Shown: positions 9,041-17,006 of the stretch, piece after piece
Numbering within the stretch: the stretch's first letter is position 1
How the letters are laid out: every line of letters starts with the position of its first letter
Assembly: GCF_048268525.1 (NCBI RefSeq)
Contig: NZ_JBLWVH010000009.1
Location: 1 to 64,000 of the forward strand
Direction of reading: 5' to 3'
Length of the DNA: 64,000 nt
DNA from: Maricaulis sp048268525
GTDB taxonomy: Bacteria; Pseudomonadota; Alphaproteobacteria; Caulobacterales; Maricaulaceae
Notes under the pieces: generated by a model
Seen by the model: the letters and a program-made list of their open reading frames with translations, nothing else
What the model was told of the DNA's origin: nothing
Database searches by the model: none
Position numbers and translations under genes: made by a program

Positions 9041-9784
9041 TCAGGGCGCCGGTTTGTGGACCGGTTTCCGGGCCGGATTTGAGGCCGGGTTTCTGGTAGC
9101 GCGACGCATCAACCAGCGCCGCCCGATCAGGCCGATCAGAACCAGCAACAGAACGGCTCCCGCCACTGCCAGCCAGGCCCGGACACCGCCACCATCAAGG
9201 CCCCGGATCGCGGCATGGCTGGCAAAGGCGATCAGGGCCATTTTCGGTACGCTGCCCAGGGCCGTTCCGGCGATGAAATCGCGGAACCGCATCGGCGTGC
9301 AGCCGGCCGCGATATTGATGATGATCGAGGGCAGGGTCGGCACCAGGCGGATCACCGCACTGGCCCAGAAACCATGCCGCGCCAGCTCGTCCATGACGAT
9401 GCGCGCATCGGGGCCCGCATGGCGGTCGATCCAGCCCGACCCGACCCGACGTCCGACCAGAAATCCGAACCCGCAGGCGAGCACCTTTCCGGTCCAGCTA
9501 TAGGCGAAGCCGGCCCAGGGCCCGAACGCTGCCACAAGCGCCGCGATCAGCACGGCCTGGGGCGCGCCGAGCGTGATCAGGATGGTGAAGGCCAGGATGG
9601 CCACGGGCGGTGCCCAGACCTGCCCTCCGAGCGCCGCCAGGCCATCCAGCGCCTGTCGGGTCACCGCTTCGGGCAGCAACAGGGTGGCGAAGCCTCCGAG
9701 CGAAAACAGGGCGACCAGGGCGAGGACCATGACGAGTTTGCCAGGATGACGCCGGAAGACGGCCACCAGCTCGCGGCCGATCAC
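9041..9784 (-). CDS. TVP38/TMEM64 family (VTT domain) membrane protein
   Basis: This 247-residue polytopic protein has an N-terminal basic segment, a transmembrane helix near residues 17-38, and the VTT/SNARE-associated core. The core includes GAPQAVLIAALVAAFGPWAGF, GFLVGRRVG and RLVPTLPSIIINIAAG with GTALGSVPK. Relatives are DedA-type proteins implicated in undecaprenyl-phosphate or phospholipid flipping. The start overlaps the stop of the upstream GT39 gene by 4 bp, so translation is likely coupled. Together with GT2 and GT39 this suggests a lipid-linked sugar step, with the VTT protein perhaps recycling or transporting the carrier; that role is inferred. Confidence 0.82.
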   Translation of the reverse strand: MIGRELVAVFRRHPGKLVMVLALVALFSLGGFATLLLPEAVTRQALDGLAALGGQVWAPPVAILAFTILITLGAPQAVLIAALVAAFGPWAGFAYSWTGKVLACGFGFLVGRRVGSGWIDRHAGPDARIVMDELARHGFWASAVIRLVPTLPSIIINIAAGCTPMRFRDFIAGTALGSVPKMALIAFASHAAIRGLDGGGVRAWLAVAGAVLLLVLIGLIGRRWLMRRATRNPASNPARKPVHKPAP

Positions 9785-11454
9785 CCGTCCGACCCCGGCG
9801 TGGCTACCGTGGCGCGATAGAGCGTCAGGCTCATTTCGTCGCCATTGGAGTAGTTCTGCCCTTCGATCATCGCCAGGGGTTCCAGGGTCAGGTCAATCGC
9901 TGCCGCACGGGCCAGGAAGTCGTCGATCTCGGCCGCATCGAGCAGCGCCAGTGAGCAGGTCACATCAGTCGCCAGCTGGTCCGCCGCATCGACCGGGCTG
10001 GCCGCCAGCACGGTGTCATAGGGCCCGTGCTGATAGACCAGGCTGGGCTCGCGGAAGGCCGAGGTGACCAGCCGGGTCTGCATGCAGCCCCCATGGGCAT
10101 CGACGGCCGCTACGATCCGTGGGGTCAGCCACAATGTCTCGAGCCGCGGCAGTGTCCCGCCATAGACGGTCACCGCGCCGAGCGCCCCGGCGGCCAGACC
10201 CGCGAGAAGCGAGCCCTGACGGCGACCCATCAGATAGAGCGCCACTGCCGCCGCAGCCGCGACAAGGACTGCCACGCCGGCCATCACCAGAACCGGGGAT
10301 AATCGCCCCTCGGCCCAGTGCAGACCGGCCGGACCCAGCGCCGCGACCAGTCCACTGAAGGCCAGCCAGACAATAGCGTAAACACCGGCACCGATGCGCA
10401 CCCAGAGCGGTGAGCGCGCCTGCCCGGGCAGGAAGATCGCGGCCGCCGCCAGGCAGGCCATCGCCGGATAGAGCGGCATGATGTAGTGCGGCAGCTTGGT
10501 GGCGATCAGCTCGTAGGCGATCCAGGCCGGCACGATCCAGGCGATCAGATAGCGCACCGCTGCCTGACTGCGATTGGACCAGGCCCAGTGACCAGCGAAG
10601 ACGAAGAAGAGCGATCCCGGCCAGAAGGTCAGCGAGAACAGGCCGAGATAATAGCCCGGCGGTCCGGCATGCGATTGCTGGCTCTCGCCAACCTTTCCCA
10701 TCAGGCTGTCACCGACCGCCTCGGCATAGAAGCCACCATCCGAAACAATGCCGATCGCGACATACCAAGGCAGGGCTATAAGCAGGAAAAGCGGCACGCC
10801 CCAGAGCGGTTTGAGTTGTTGCAGCCAGGCGAATTTGCGGTCCCAGATCAGCAGGCCGGCCAGCGCCAGTCCGACAAAGAGCAGGATAATTGGTCCCTTG
10901 ACCATCATCCCCGCCCCCAGCGCCGCCCAGAACAGGGCCGGTCGCCACCAATGCCCGACGGGTTCCAGATAGATCCGCATCAGCGCCAGATGGGCGGCGG
11001 TGATGGTTGCCAGAAGCACGGCATCGGTCTTGGCGATCCGGGCCTCGAAGCCAACCGCAAAGCTGGTCGCCACCAACAGCGCCGCGGCGAGGCCGGCGTG
11101 ACGCCCGTAGAGCCGACCTGTCAGCGCGCCGGTCATCAGGACCGCAGCGAGAATGCCGAGGAAGGACGGGATCCGGTGCGCCCAGATGGCCCGCTCATCT
11201 GCGGTCCCCGTGAGGGTGACCGCGATCGATTGCAGCCAGTAGACTCCCGCCGGCTGGAGGTAGCGCTGCTCCTCCTGGAAGCGGATGTCGACGAAATCGC
11301 CTGTCGCCAGCATCTGACTGGTCGCCACCGCGTAGCGGGACTCGTCGCGGTCGACCGGTGGAATGGATGCGATACCGGGAAGAAGTACGAGCGCCGACAG
11401 GGCGACCAGAACCAGCCAGTCCTTCCAGCCCAGGCGATGCCCGTCCTGGGTCAC
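9781..11454 (-). CDS. GT39/ArnT-like lipid-linked glycosyltransferase
   Basis: The protein has 557 residues and about 11-12 hydrophobic segments. The first luminal loop carries DRDESRYA, the acidic catalytic motif of ArnT/PMT-type GT-C transferases. YLQPAGVYWLQS follows in place of the usual KPPL.YWL motif. Such enzymes move a sugar from a polyprenyl phosphate to lipid A or protein on the periplasmic face. The start overlaps the upstream GT2 gene by 4 bp and the stop overlaps the VTT gene by 4 bp, making a tight three-gene operon. Neither the sugar nor the acceptor can be inferred; no ArnA/ArnB-type aminoarabinose genes are in the window. Confidence 0.85.
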   Translation of the reverse strand: MTQDGHRLGWKDWLVLVALSALVLLPGIASIPPVDRDESRYAVATSQMLATGDFVDIRFQEEQRYLQPAGVYWLQSIAVTLTGTADERAIWAHRIPSFLGILAAVLMTGALTGRLYGRHAGLAAALLVATSFAVGFEARIAKTDAVLLATITAAHLALMRIYLEPVGHWWRPALFWAALGAGMMVKGPIILLFVGLALAGLLIWDRKFAWLQQLKPLWGVPLFLLIALPWYVAIGIVSDGGFYAEAVGDSLMGKVGESQQSHAGPPGYYLGLFSLTFWPGSLFFVFAGHWAWSNRSQAAVRYLIAWIVPAWIAYELIATKLPHYIMPLYPAMACLAAAAIFLPGQARSPLWVRIGAGVYAIVWLAFSGLVAALGPAGLHWAEGRLSPVLVMAGVAVLVAAAAAVALYLMGRRQGSLLAGLAAGALGAVTVYGGTLPRLETLWLTPRIVAAVDAHGGCMQTRLVTSAFREPSLVYQHGPYDTVLAASPVDAADQLATDVTCSLALLDAAEIDDFLARAAAIDLTLEPLAMIEGQNYSNGDEMSLTLYRATVATPGSDG

Positions 11455-12227
11455 GACCGGCGCTCTTCGATCCGGCCCGGCGCCTTGGTCCGGCGGACCA
11501 GCCAGATCACACCCATGGTGTCGAAAATCCCGACAAAGGCCCGACCGATATTGGTGTATTTCGACTGCCCGGCATGGCGCGCGCGGTGCTGGACCGGATG
11601 ATTGATGAGCGGGTGGCCGTAGCGCTGGAACAGGGCGGGCAAAAAGCGGTGCATGCCCTCAAAGCAGGGGAGCAGCAGGAAGCTGTCGCGGCTGAAGACT
11701 TTCACACCGCAGCCGGTATCGGGGCAATGATCGCCCAGCACGGTGGCGCGGAAACCATTGGCGATGCGGGTGGCGATCAGGCGCGAGACCGGGTCGTTGC
11801 GGCGGACCCGGGTACCGGCGACCAGTGGCGCGTCGCCTTCGGCCGTCCACGCCTTTTCCAGCATGTCCGGCAGGTCAGCCGGGTCATTCTGGCCATCCCC
11901 ATCGAGCGTCGCGATCCAGGGGGCTCGTGCAGCCAGGATGCCGGACCGGACGGCCTGGGACTTGCCGCAGCGACGGTCATGGCGAACGAGGCGGACGCGC
12001 GGATCGGTATCGGCGATAGCCTGCAGGATGTCCGGGGTCGCATCGGTCGAGCCGTCATCGACGAAGACGATCTCGAAGGCGCCGGCCCGGTCCATTTCCC
12101 GCAGCACTTCGTCGCACACCGCCGCGACATTCTCGGCCTCGTCCAGAACCGCGATCACGACGGACGCACGCAGCGTCGCGTCAGACCGGTCCGGTCGGCG
12201 AAAATCCGTGTTGATCGTCTCGCTCAT
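11451..12227 (-). CDS. GT2 polyprenyl-phosphate sugar transferase-like protein
   Basis: The protein has 258 residues and a GT-A fold: VVIAVLDEAENV at the nucleotide-sugar site, FVDDGSTDATPD, and the metal-binding LDGDGQNDPADL. It resembles dolichyl-phosphate mannose synthase/ArnC catalytic domains. It has only a short hydrophobic C-terminal stretch, not the two-helix tail of ArnC. The likely role is charging a polyprenyl phosphate with a hexose for the downstream GT39 enzyme. The ATG at 12227 is preferred over the in-frame TTG two codons upstream because TGGGG lies at usable spacing before it. It is the first gene of the operon. Confidence 0.83.
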   Translation of the reverse strand: MSETINTDFRRPDRSDATLRASVVIAVLDEAENVAAVCDEVLREMDRAGAFEIVFVDDGSTDATPDILQAIADTDPRVRLVRHDRRCGKSQAVRSGILAARAPWIATLDGDGQNDPADLPDMLEKAWTAEGDAPLVAGTRVRRNDPVSRLIATRIANGFRATVLGDHCPDTGCGVKVFSRDSFLLLPCFEGMHRFLPALFQRYGHPLINHPVQHRARHAGQSKYTNIGRAFVGIFDTMGVIWLVRRTKAPGRIEERRS

Positions 12228-12245
12228 GAACAACCCCAGTTGTGC

Positions 12246-12289
12246 GCGCGGGCCCCGTTGTTTTGCGCGGGCCCGGATGTGCGCGCGGG
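12246..12289. repeat. Three GCGCGGG repeats upstream of the GT2 operon
   Basis: GCGCGGG occurs at 12246-12252, 12265-12271 and 12283-12289, spaced 19 and 18 bp. The first and third are embedded in the longer shared string TGTGCGCGCGGG. The block is 19-62 bp upstream of the GT2 start codon, where repeated operators or a long leader would sit. Chance in GC-rich DNA remains possible. Confidence 0.35.
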
Positions 12290-12351
12290 AGTGTGTGCCG
12301 CTTTGGCCGCCGTTTCAAATGGCAATGCCGGTGATGGACGAGGAAGTACTG

Positions 12352-12975
12352 CTAGCGCAACAGCAAAAGCAGGGCGATCGCGGCCATCACGCAACCGGTC
12401 AGGATGTCGGCCCCGCGCCGCACCGCCGGTGTCGACAGCCAGGCCCGCGCCCGGTGCGCCGCGCCGATATAGAAAGCCGCGGTCGGAACCGCCATTGCCA
12501 CCATGATCAACAGCATCGCGGCATAGCTCCACGGCGTGATCGCGTCGATCGGCACGAAGGCAGGAACCAGGGTCAGATAGAAGACGATCGGCTTTGGATT
12601 GGACAGCGGCATCGCGACCCCCGCCAGGAAGGTCGCGACCCAACCGCGCTTTGAGCCGGCCCTGAAGACCGGCTTCGGGCGCGCCCCGGTCCAGGCGCTC
12701 CAGAACGCCTTGAAAGCCATCCAGCCGAGATAGGATGCCCCCACCAGCTTGGCCGCCAGCCAGAATGGCCCCAGCTGCTCGGCGACCGCCGACAGGCCCG
12801 TTACCGCGAGGGTGAACCAGAGAACATCACCCAGGAGGATGCCGGCCCCATACATGGCCGCATGCCAGGGACCGGTATCCAGGGTGCGGGCGATCATCGC
12901 CGCGATGCCCGGCCCCGGCGTGAGAAACAGGACAAGCAGGGCGCCGGCGAACAGGAGAAGGGTTTCAATCGTCAT
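12352..12975 (-). CDS. LysE/RhtB family exporter
   Basis: This 207-residue membrane protein starts MTIETLLLFAGALLVLFLTPGPG, and the TPGPG signature in the first helix is diagnostic of LysE/RhtB amino-acid exporters. Around six hydrophobic helices follow. SNPKPIVFYLTLVPAFV is the second conserved motif. Substrates in the family are amino acids or small amines. The start lies 11 bp inside the 3' end of the TetR regulator gene, so the two are co-transcribed and the regulator probably controls the exporter. The longer open frame upstream overlaps the regulator and is not supported. Confidence 0.88.
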   Translation of the reverse strand: MTIETLLLFAGALLVLFLTPGPGIAAMIARTLDTGPWHAAMYGAGILLGDVLWFTLAVTGLSAVAEQLGPFWLAAKLVGASYLGWMAFKAFWSAWTGARPKPVFRAGSKRGWVATFLAGVAMPLSNPKPIVFYLTLVPAFVPIDAITPWSYAAMLLIMVAMAVPTAAFYIGAAHRARAWLSTPAVRRGADILTGCVMAAIALLLLLR

Positions 12976-13615
12976 GACGGTCAGGGGTAACGAGATAGCC
13001 GTAGAGCGTGTCGGCAATGGCCGCGACGAATTGCTCGTCGCTGATCGTGAGCACCACGGCCGCGCCTTCCTCACGGTAGATTCCCCGCTCGATCGGCAGG
13101 GTATTCATCAGATAGGTGAACATTTGCGCGGCCTCGACGCGATCCTGTCGCTTCACCTCATCACCAAACAGATCCAGCAGCTGGTCAGCGGACTGACGTG
13201 CCTGGTCCAGCATCGCCTCCCAATCATCGCCGACCAGGTCCGGTCGCAGGCGGCTGTAGATATGCGTCGCCCGGACAAGATAGCCATGCTTGTCGAGAAA
13301 GCTCCAGGCCACGCGGCAGGCCGTATGCAGGGCAGCCCGCAATCCATTCGCCGGCTCGATTTCAATCCGGCCCTCGCCCGCCATGAACGCTTCGAGCCGC
13401 TCACGATAGAGCTCGAAAATGACCGGAATGAAGGCGTCCTTGTTCTCGAACCGGCGATAGACGGCACCGACCGACAGGCCGGCAGCCTCTGCCAACTCGG
13501 CAATCGACACATCGGCGAAGGCCTTAACGCGCAGTTTTTCGTCCAGCGCCCGCACCAGCTTGTCACGGGTTTCGCGTGATCTCGCCTGTTGCGTCGGTCG
13601 CACCCCTTGACTCAT
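12965..13615 (-). CDS. TetR family transcriptional regulator
   Basis: The protein has 216 residues with an N-terminal TetR helix-turn-helix (about residues 15-60, including VSIAELAEAAGLSVGAVYRRFENKD in two parts) and a divergent all-helical ligand domain. It precedes and overlaps the LysE exporter gene and is divergent from a CPBP protease gene. A palindrome at 13634-13657 in the 103-bp shared promoter region is its probable operator. That arrangement would let it control itself, the exporter and possibly the protease. The ligand is unknown. Confidence 0.88.
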   Translation of the reverse strand: MSQGVRPTQQARSRETRDKLVRALDEKLRVKAFADVSIAELAEAAGLSVGAVYRRFENKDAFIPVIFELYRERLEAFMAGEGRIEIEPANGLRAALHTACRVAWSFLDKHGYLVRATHIYSRLRPDLVGDDWEAMLDQARQSADQLLDLFGDEVKRQDRVEAAQMFTYLMNTLPIERGIYREEGAAVVLTISDEQFVAAIADTLYGYLVTPDRHDD

Positions 13616-13633
13616 TCCGCTGTCACTCCTAAA

Positions 13634-13657
13634 TGTGAACGCGAATTCGCATTCTCA
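13634..13657. promoter_or_regulatory. Putative TetR operator palindrome
   Basis: A 24-bp inverted repeat centred on GCGAATTCGC matches its complement at 20 of 24 positions. It lies 19-42 bp upstream of the TetR start and 62-85 bp upstream of the divergent CPBP gene, the standard position for a shared operator. Confidence 0.5.
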
Positions 13658-13718
13658 TAATATCAACTTGATCGCACGCTTGCGGATCGCCGGTCAAGAG
13701 ACCTAGGGAGACTTCCAC

Positions 13719-14489
13719 ATGCAAACGCTTACGCAAACACCGTCCCTGATCCTGGGGCTGCTGGCCATCGCCGCCGTCCTGATTGCCGGATTTGTCAGCG
13801 ATGTCCGGCAGAAAGGCAGCACCCCCGACGACCTGCCACCGGTCGGCCATCAATACCGCAAGACCGGCCTGACACTGTGGATCCTGTGCGCGAGCTGTCT
13901 GGCCTGCTGGCATTTCGCCGATCTACCCCTTGCAGCGCTCGGCCTGCAGGCCCCCACGGGATGGGGTGGGGCCCTGGCCTGGACGCTGGCTGGCGCCGCG
14001 ATCGTCTACGGACTCTACTCGCTGGTCACGACGGCACTGGACCGGACCGCCCGCAGCAAATTGCGGACCCAGCTCGCGGAGGCAGAAGGCTTTGACATGC
14101 TGCGCCCGCGCCGCCTGTCAGAACATCTCGGATTTCAGGCACTGTCCTTCACCGCCGGCATAACCGAGGAAGTGATTTTCCGCGGCTTCCTGATGGCGAC
14201 GCTGGCGCTGGTCATGCCGCTGTGGGCGGCCGCATTGGCATCGGTCAGCCTGTTCATCATCGCTCACGCCTATCAGGGCCTTTCCGGAATGCTGCGCATC
14301 CTGCCGATCACGGTGCTGATGACAGCGGTCGTGTTGGTCGGTGGATCATTGTGGCCCGCGATCATCATCCACATTCTCGCCGACGCGCTGGCCGGATGCC
14401 TGGTTGCCATGGTGGATGCCCATGAGGATGCCGATCAGATCATGGCGAAAGAGGCGAATGAGGGGGACGCAGCGGCCATTCCGGCGTGA
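13719..14489 (+). CDS. CPBP family intramembrane metalloprotease
   Basis: The protein has 256 residues. Motifs are GITEEVIFRGF (EExxxR) near residue 150, FIIAHAYQG for the first histidine and IIIHILADALAG for the second, all within hydrophobic helices. It is the second CPBP protease of the window and also sits next to a regulator gene, but sequence similarity to the one at 3862-4710 is limited to the motifs. AGGGAGACTTCCAC precedes the ATG. It converges on recF with 13 bp between stops. Confidence 0.84.
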   Translation: MQTLTQTPSLILGLLAIAAVLIAGFVSDVRQKGSTPDDLPPVGHQYRKTGLTLWILCASCLACWHFADLPLAALGLQAPTGWGGALAWTLAGAAIVYGLYSLVTTALDRTARSKLRTQLAEAEGFDMLRPRRLSEHLGFQALSFTAGITEEVIFRGFLMATLALVMPLWAAALASVSLFIIAHAYQGLSGMLRILPITVLMTAVVLVGGSLWPAIIIHILADALAGCLVAMVDAHEDADQIMAKEANEGDAAAIPA

Positions 14490-14502
14490 CCAACCCGCCG
14501 GC

Positions 14503-15684
14503 TCAACCCGGGGGTAGAGCCCGGACCGCACCATCACGCACTTCACGATACTGGATCGAGTCACCGAACGGCTCGAACAGGACTTTCTCGACACCGGTCA
14601 ACCAGGCCTGGGATCCTGATGCGAGAATTTCCCGGGCCAACCCGTCCCGACGCAAGGCATCGAGATGGGCACAGGCCTCATCAAGCAGCAGAAGGGGGGC
14701 AACGCCCCATTGCTGGCCCAGCGCCCGGGCCTGGGCCAGGGCCAGGGTCAGGATGAGAGCCTTCTGCTCACCGGTGGAACAATCCCCGGCCGGTTGACCC
14801 TTGCCCCGGTGGCTGGCGAGCAGCTCGGTGCGATGGGGGCCTCTCGTCAGCGTCCGTCCCGCCGCCGCGTCGCGACGCCGGCCAGCGCGCAGCGCAGCTA
14901 GAAAGCGGTCCTCGGCCTCACCCGCTGTCAGCCCGTCAGCCAGGTCTGCCTCGACCGAGCCATCCAGCGCCAGGTCGGCCTGAGGGAAGACACCTTCCGG
15001 CCGCCGGTCGATCTCCCCCTGCAAACGGATCAACGCATCCAGTCGCGCCGCTGCCATCGCGACGCCATGGCCGGCCATCTCGACTTCGATTGCGCCGAGC
15101 CAGGCCGGATCCTGACCACCCTCGTCCAGCAAGCGCTGACGCCGGGTCCGGCTCTTCTCATAAGCGCTGGCCGCGTCGGCATGGGCCGGGTCGGCGGCAT
15201 GGACGAGACGGTCAAAAAACTTCAGACGATCCGCGCGCGGCCCGGCGAAGAGCCGATCCTGCGCCGGAGTCAGCCAGATCATCGGCAGGAGACGGGCGAG
15301 TGCGTTCTGGGCGGCCGGTTCACCATCGATCCGGGTCTCCCGGCGAGCCGTCCCCCGTGCGCCCACCCCCAGGCGGAAACCACCCTCGCGTGTGTCGGCC
15401 TCCGCAAATACAGCCCACTCAGGAGCCGCGCCGGATGCGCCCTTGGTGGCTACTCCGTCAGCGCCGGCCGAGCGCAAGCCGCGGCCGGGAGCCAGAAAGG
15501 AAATCGCCTCGAGCAGATTGGTCTTACCGGCCCCGTTCTCGCCAAACAGGGCGACCGGCGCGGCGCTCAGTTCGAGGTCGAGATCGGGATAGCTGCGGAA
15601 ATTGGCAAGCCGCAAACGACGAACCGCCGCAGGCGGAACCGGCGGCGGTGTCTCAGTCGTCATCGTGTCGGCCTGACCCGTCAC
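14503..15684 (-). CDS. recF: DNA replication/repair protein RecF
   Basis: RecF of 393 residues has Walker A GENGAGKTNLLEA (about residue 50), the ABC-type signature CSTGEQKALILTLALAQ and Walker B PLLLLDEACAHLD. It binds gapped DNA and with RecO/RecR loads RecA. A GTG at 15684 overlaps the dnaN stop as GTGA, giving translational coupling. An ATG at 15663 is the alternative start and would shorten the protein by seven residues. I chose the GTG because of the coupling geometry, with modest certainty. Confidence 0.93.
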   Translation of the reverse strand: MTGQADTMTTETPPPVPPAAVRRLRLANFRSYPDLDLELSAAPVALFGENGAGKTNLLEAISFLAPGRGLRSAGADGVATKGASGAAPEWAVFAEADTREGGFRLGVGARGTARRETRIDGEPAAQNALARLLPMIWLTPAQDRLFAGPRADRLKFFDRLVHAADPAHADAASAYEKSRTRRQRLLDEGGQDPAWLGAIEVEMAGHGVAMAAARLDALIRLQGEIDRRPEGVFPQADLALDGSVEADLADGLTAGEAEDRFLAALRAGRRRDAAAGRTLTRGPHRTELLASHRGKGQPAGDCSTGEQKALILTLALAQARALGQQWGVAPLLLLDEACAHLDALRRDGLAREILASGSQAWLTGVEKVLFEPFGDSIQYREVRDGAVRALPPG

Positions 15685-16799
15685 ACGCGCAGCGGCATCA
15701 GCACGTAAAGCGCGTCCGGATCACCACTGTCGGTTACCAGGGCCGGCGAGGCGGCATCGGCGAAGTGGAAGCGGGCTTCATCGCCTTCGATCTGGGACGC
15801 GACGTCCAGCATGTAGCGGGCGTTGAAACCGATCGCGAAGCCTTCATCCGAGTAGGACACGGCGAGCTCTTCCTCGGCCTGTCCGCTCTCGGGATTGTTG
15901 ACGGCGAGCGTCAGGGCATCGGCGCCCAGTGACAGCTTTACAGATCGGGATTTCTCGACCGAGATTGTTGCAACACGGTCAACGGCTTCAGCGAAACGCT
16001 TGTTCTCGACCGACATCAGCCGGGTATTGCCGCGCGGAATGACGCGCTCATAGTCGGGGAAGGCGCCATCGATCAGCTTGGAGGTCAGCACGGCACGGCC
16101 CAGACGGAAACGGATCTTGCCTTCGGAGACAGACACCTCAACGTCGTCATCGGCGTCTTCGAGCAGGCGTTTGACTTCCTGCACCGTCTTGCGGGGCACG
16201 ATCACGCCCGGCATGCCGGAGGCACCCTCGGGCAGATCGACCTCGGCGAGGGCCAGACGCACACCGTCCGTGGCAACCGCGCGCAGCGTCTTGCGACCGT
16301 CCTGCTCGGCGGCATGAATATGGATGCCATTGAGGTAGTAGCGAGTTTCTTCCGTCGAGATGGCGAACCGCGTCTTGTCGATCAGGCGCGCCAGCTCGCG
16401 GGCCGGAACCGAGAAGCGATGCTCGAGATCTTCGGTCGGCATGACCGGAAAATCACCCGGTGGCAGCGATGGCAGCGAAAAGCTGGAGCGACCGGCCTTG
16501 AGCGTCAGGCGCGGGTCGCTGCCATTCATCTCGAGCGTCACGTCTGCGCCATCCGGCAGCTTGCGGGTGATGTCGTACAGGGTGTGCGCCGGCGCGGTGA
16601 CGAGACCGTCTCCCTCACAACTGGCGTCGGTGGTCTCTAGGATCTCGATGTCCAGATCGGTCGCCGCGAAGCTGGCCCCGTCGGGTCCGGCGGAGATCAG
16701 CACATTGGACAGGATCGGAATGGTGTTGCGCTTTTCGACAACGGCCTGCACGTGGCCAAGCGCCTTGAGGAGCGTCGCACGCTCGATCGTCAGCTTCAT
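15681..16799 (-). CDS. dnaN: DNA polymerase III beta subunit (sliding clamp)
   Basis: The 372-residue protein is the usual length for a beta clamp with three repeated domains. It starts MKLTIERATLLKALGHVQAVVEKRNTIPILSN and ends in the conserved ALYVLMPLRV tail that forms part of the peptide-binding pocket. It is a homodimeric ring that tethers polymerases to DNA. dnaN and recF form a coupled pair. The 207-bp gap to dnaA upstream includes one sequence, TTATCCAGC (16970-16978), resembling a DnaA box. Confidence 0.97.
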   Translation of the reverse strand: MKLTIERATLLKALGHVQAVVEKRNTIPILSNVLISAGPDGASFAATDLDIEILETTDASCEGDGLVTAPAHTLYDITRKLPDGADVTLEMNGSDPRLTLKAGRSSFSLPSLPPGDFPVMPTEDLEHRFSVPARELARLIDKTRFAISTEETRYYLNGIHIHAAEQDGRKTLRAVATDGVRLALAEVDLPEGASGMPGVIVPRKTVQEVKRLLEDADDDVEVSVSEGKIRFRLGRAVLTSKLIDGAFPDYERVIPRGNTRLMSVENKRFAEAVDRVATISVEKSRSVKLSLGADALTLAVNNPESGQAEEELAVSYSDEGFAIGFNARYMLDVASQIEGDEARFHFADAASPALVTDSGDPDALYVLMPLRV

Positions 16800-17006
16800 A
16801 TCTCGCGTTCCGCTTTCAACGTCTTCTGCGTCAGCTTCCCGAATCCAGCCCGAAGATCAATAGTCGACGATCAAGGGCTGTCTTGGCGGTGCGGGACAAA
16901 GACCGCCTGCACCTTCAGGATGGGTCAAAGAGGATACATGAATTCGCGCATTCGCAAGAGATTTATCCAGCGCCCACGCGAAATTCGGAAGACCGGTCGT
17001 CCGGCC

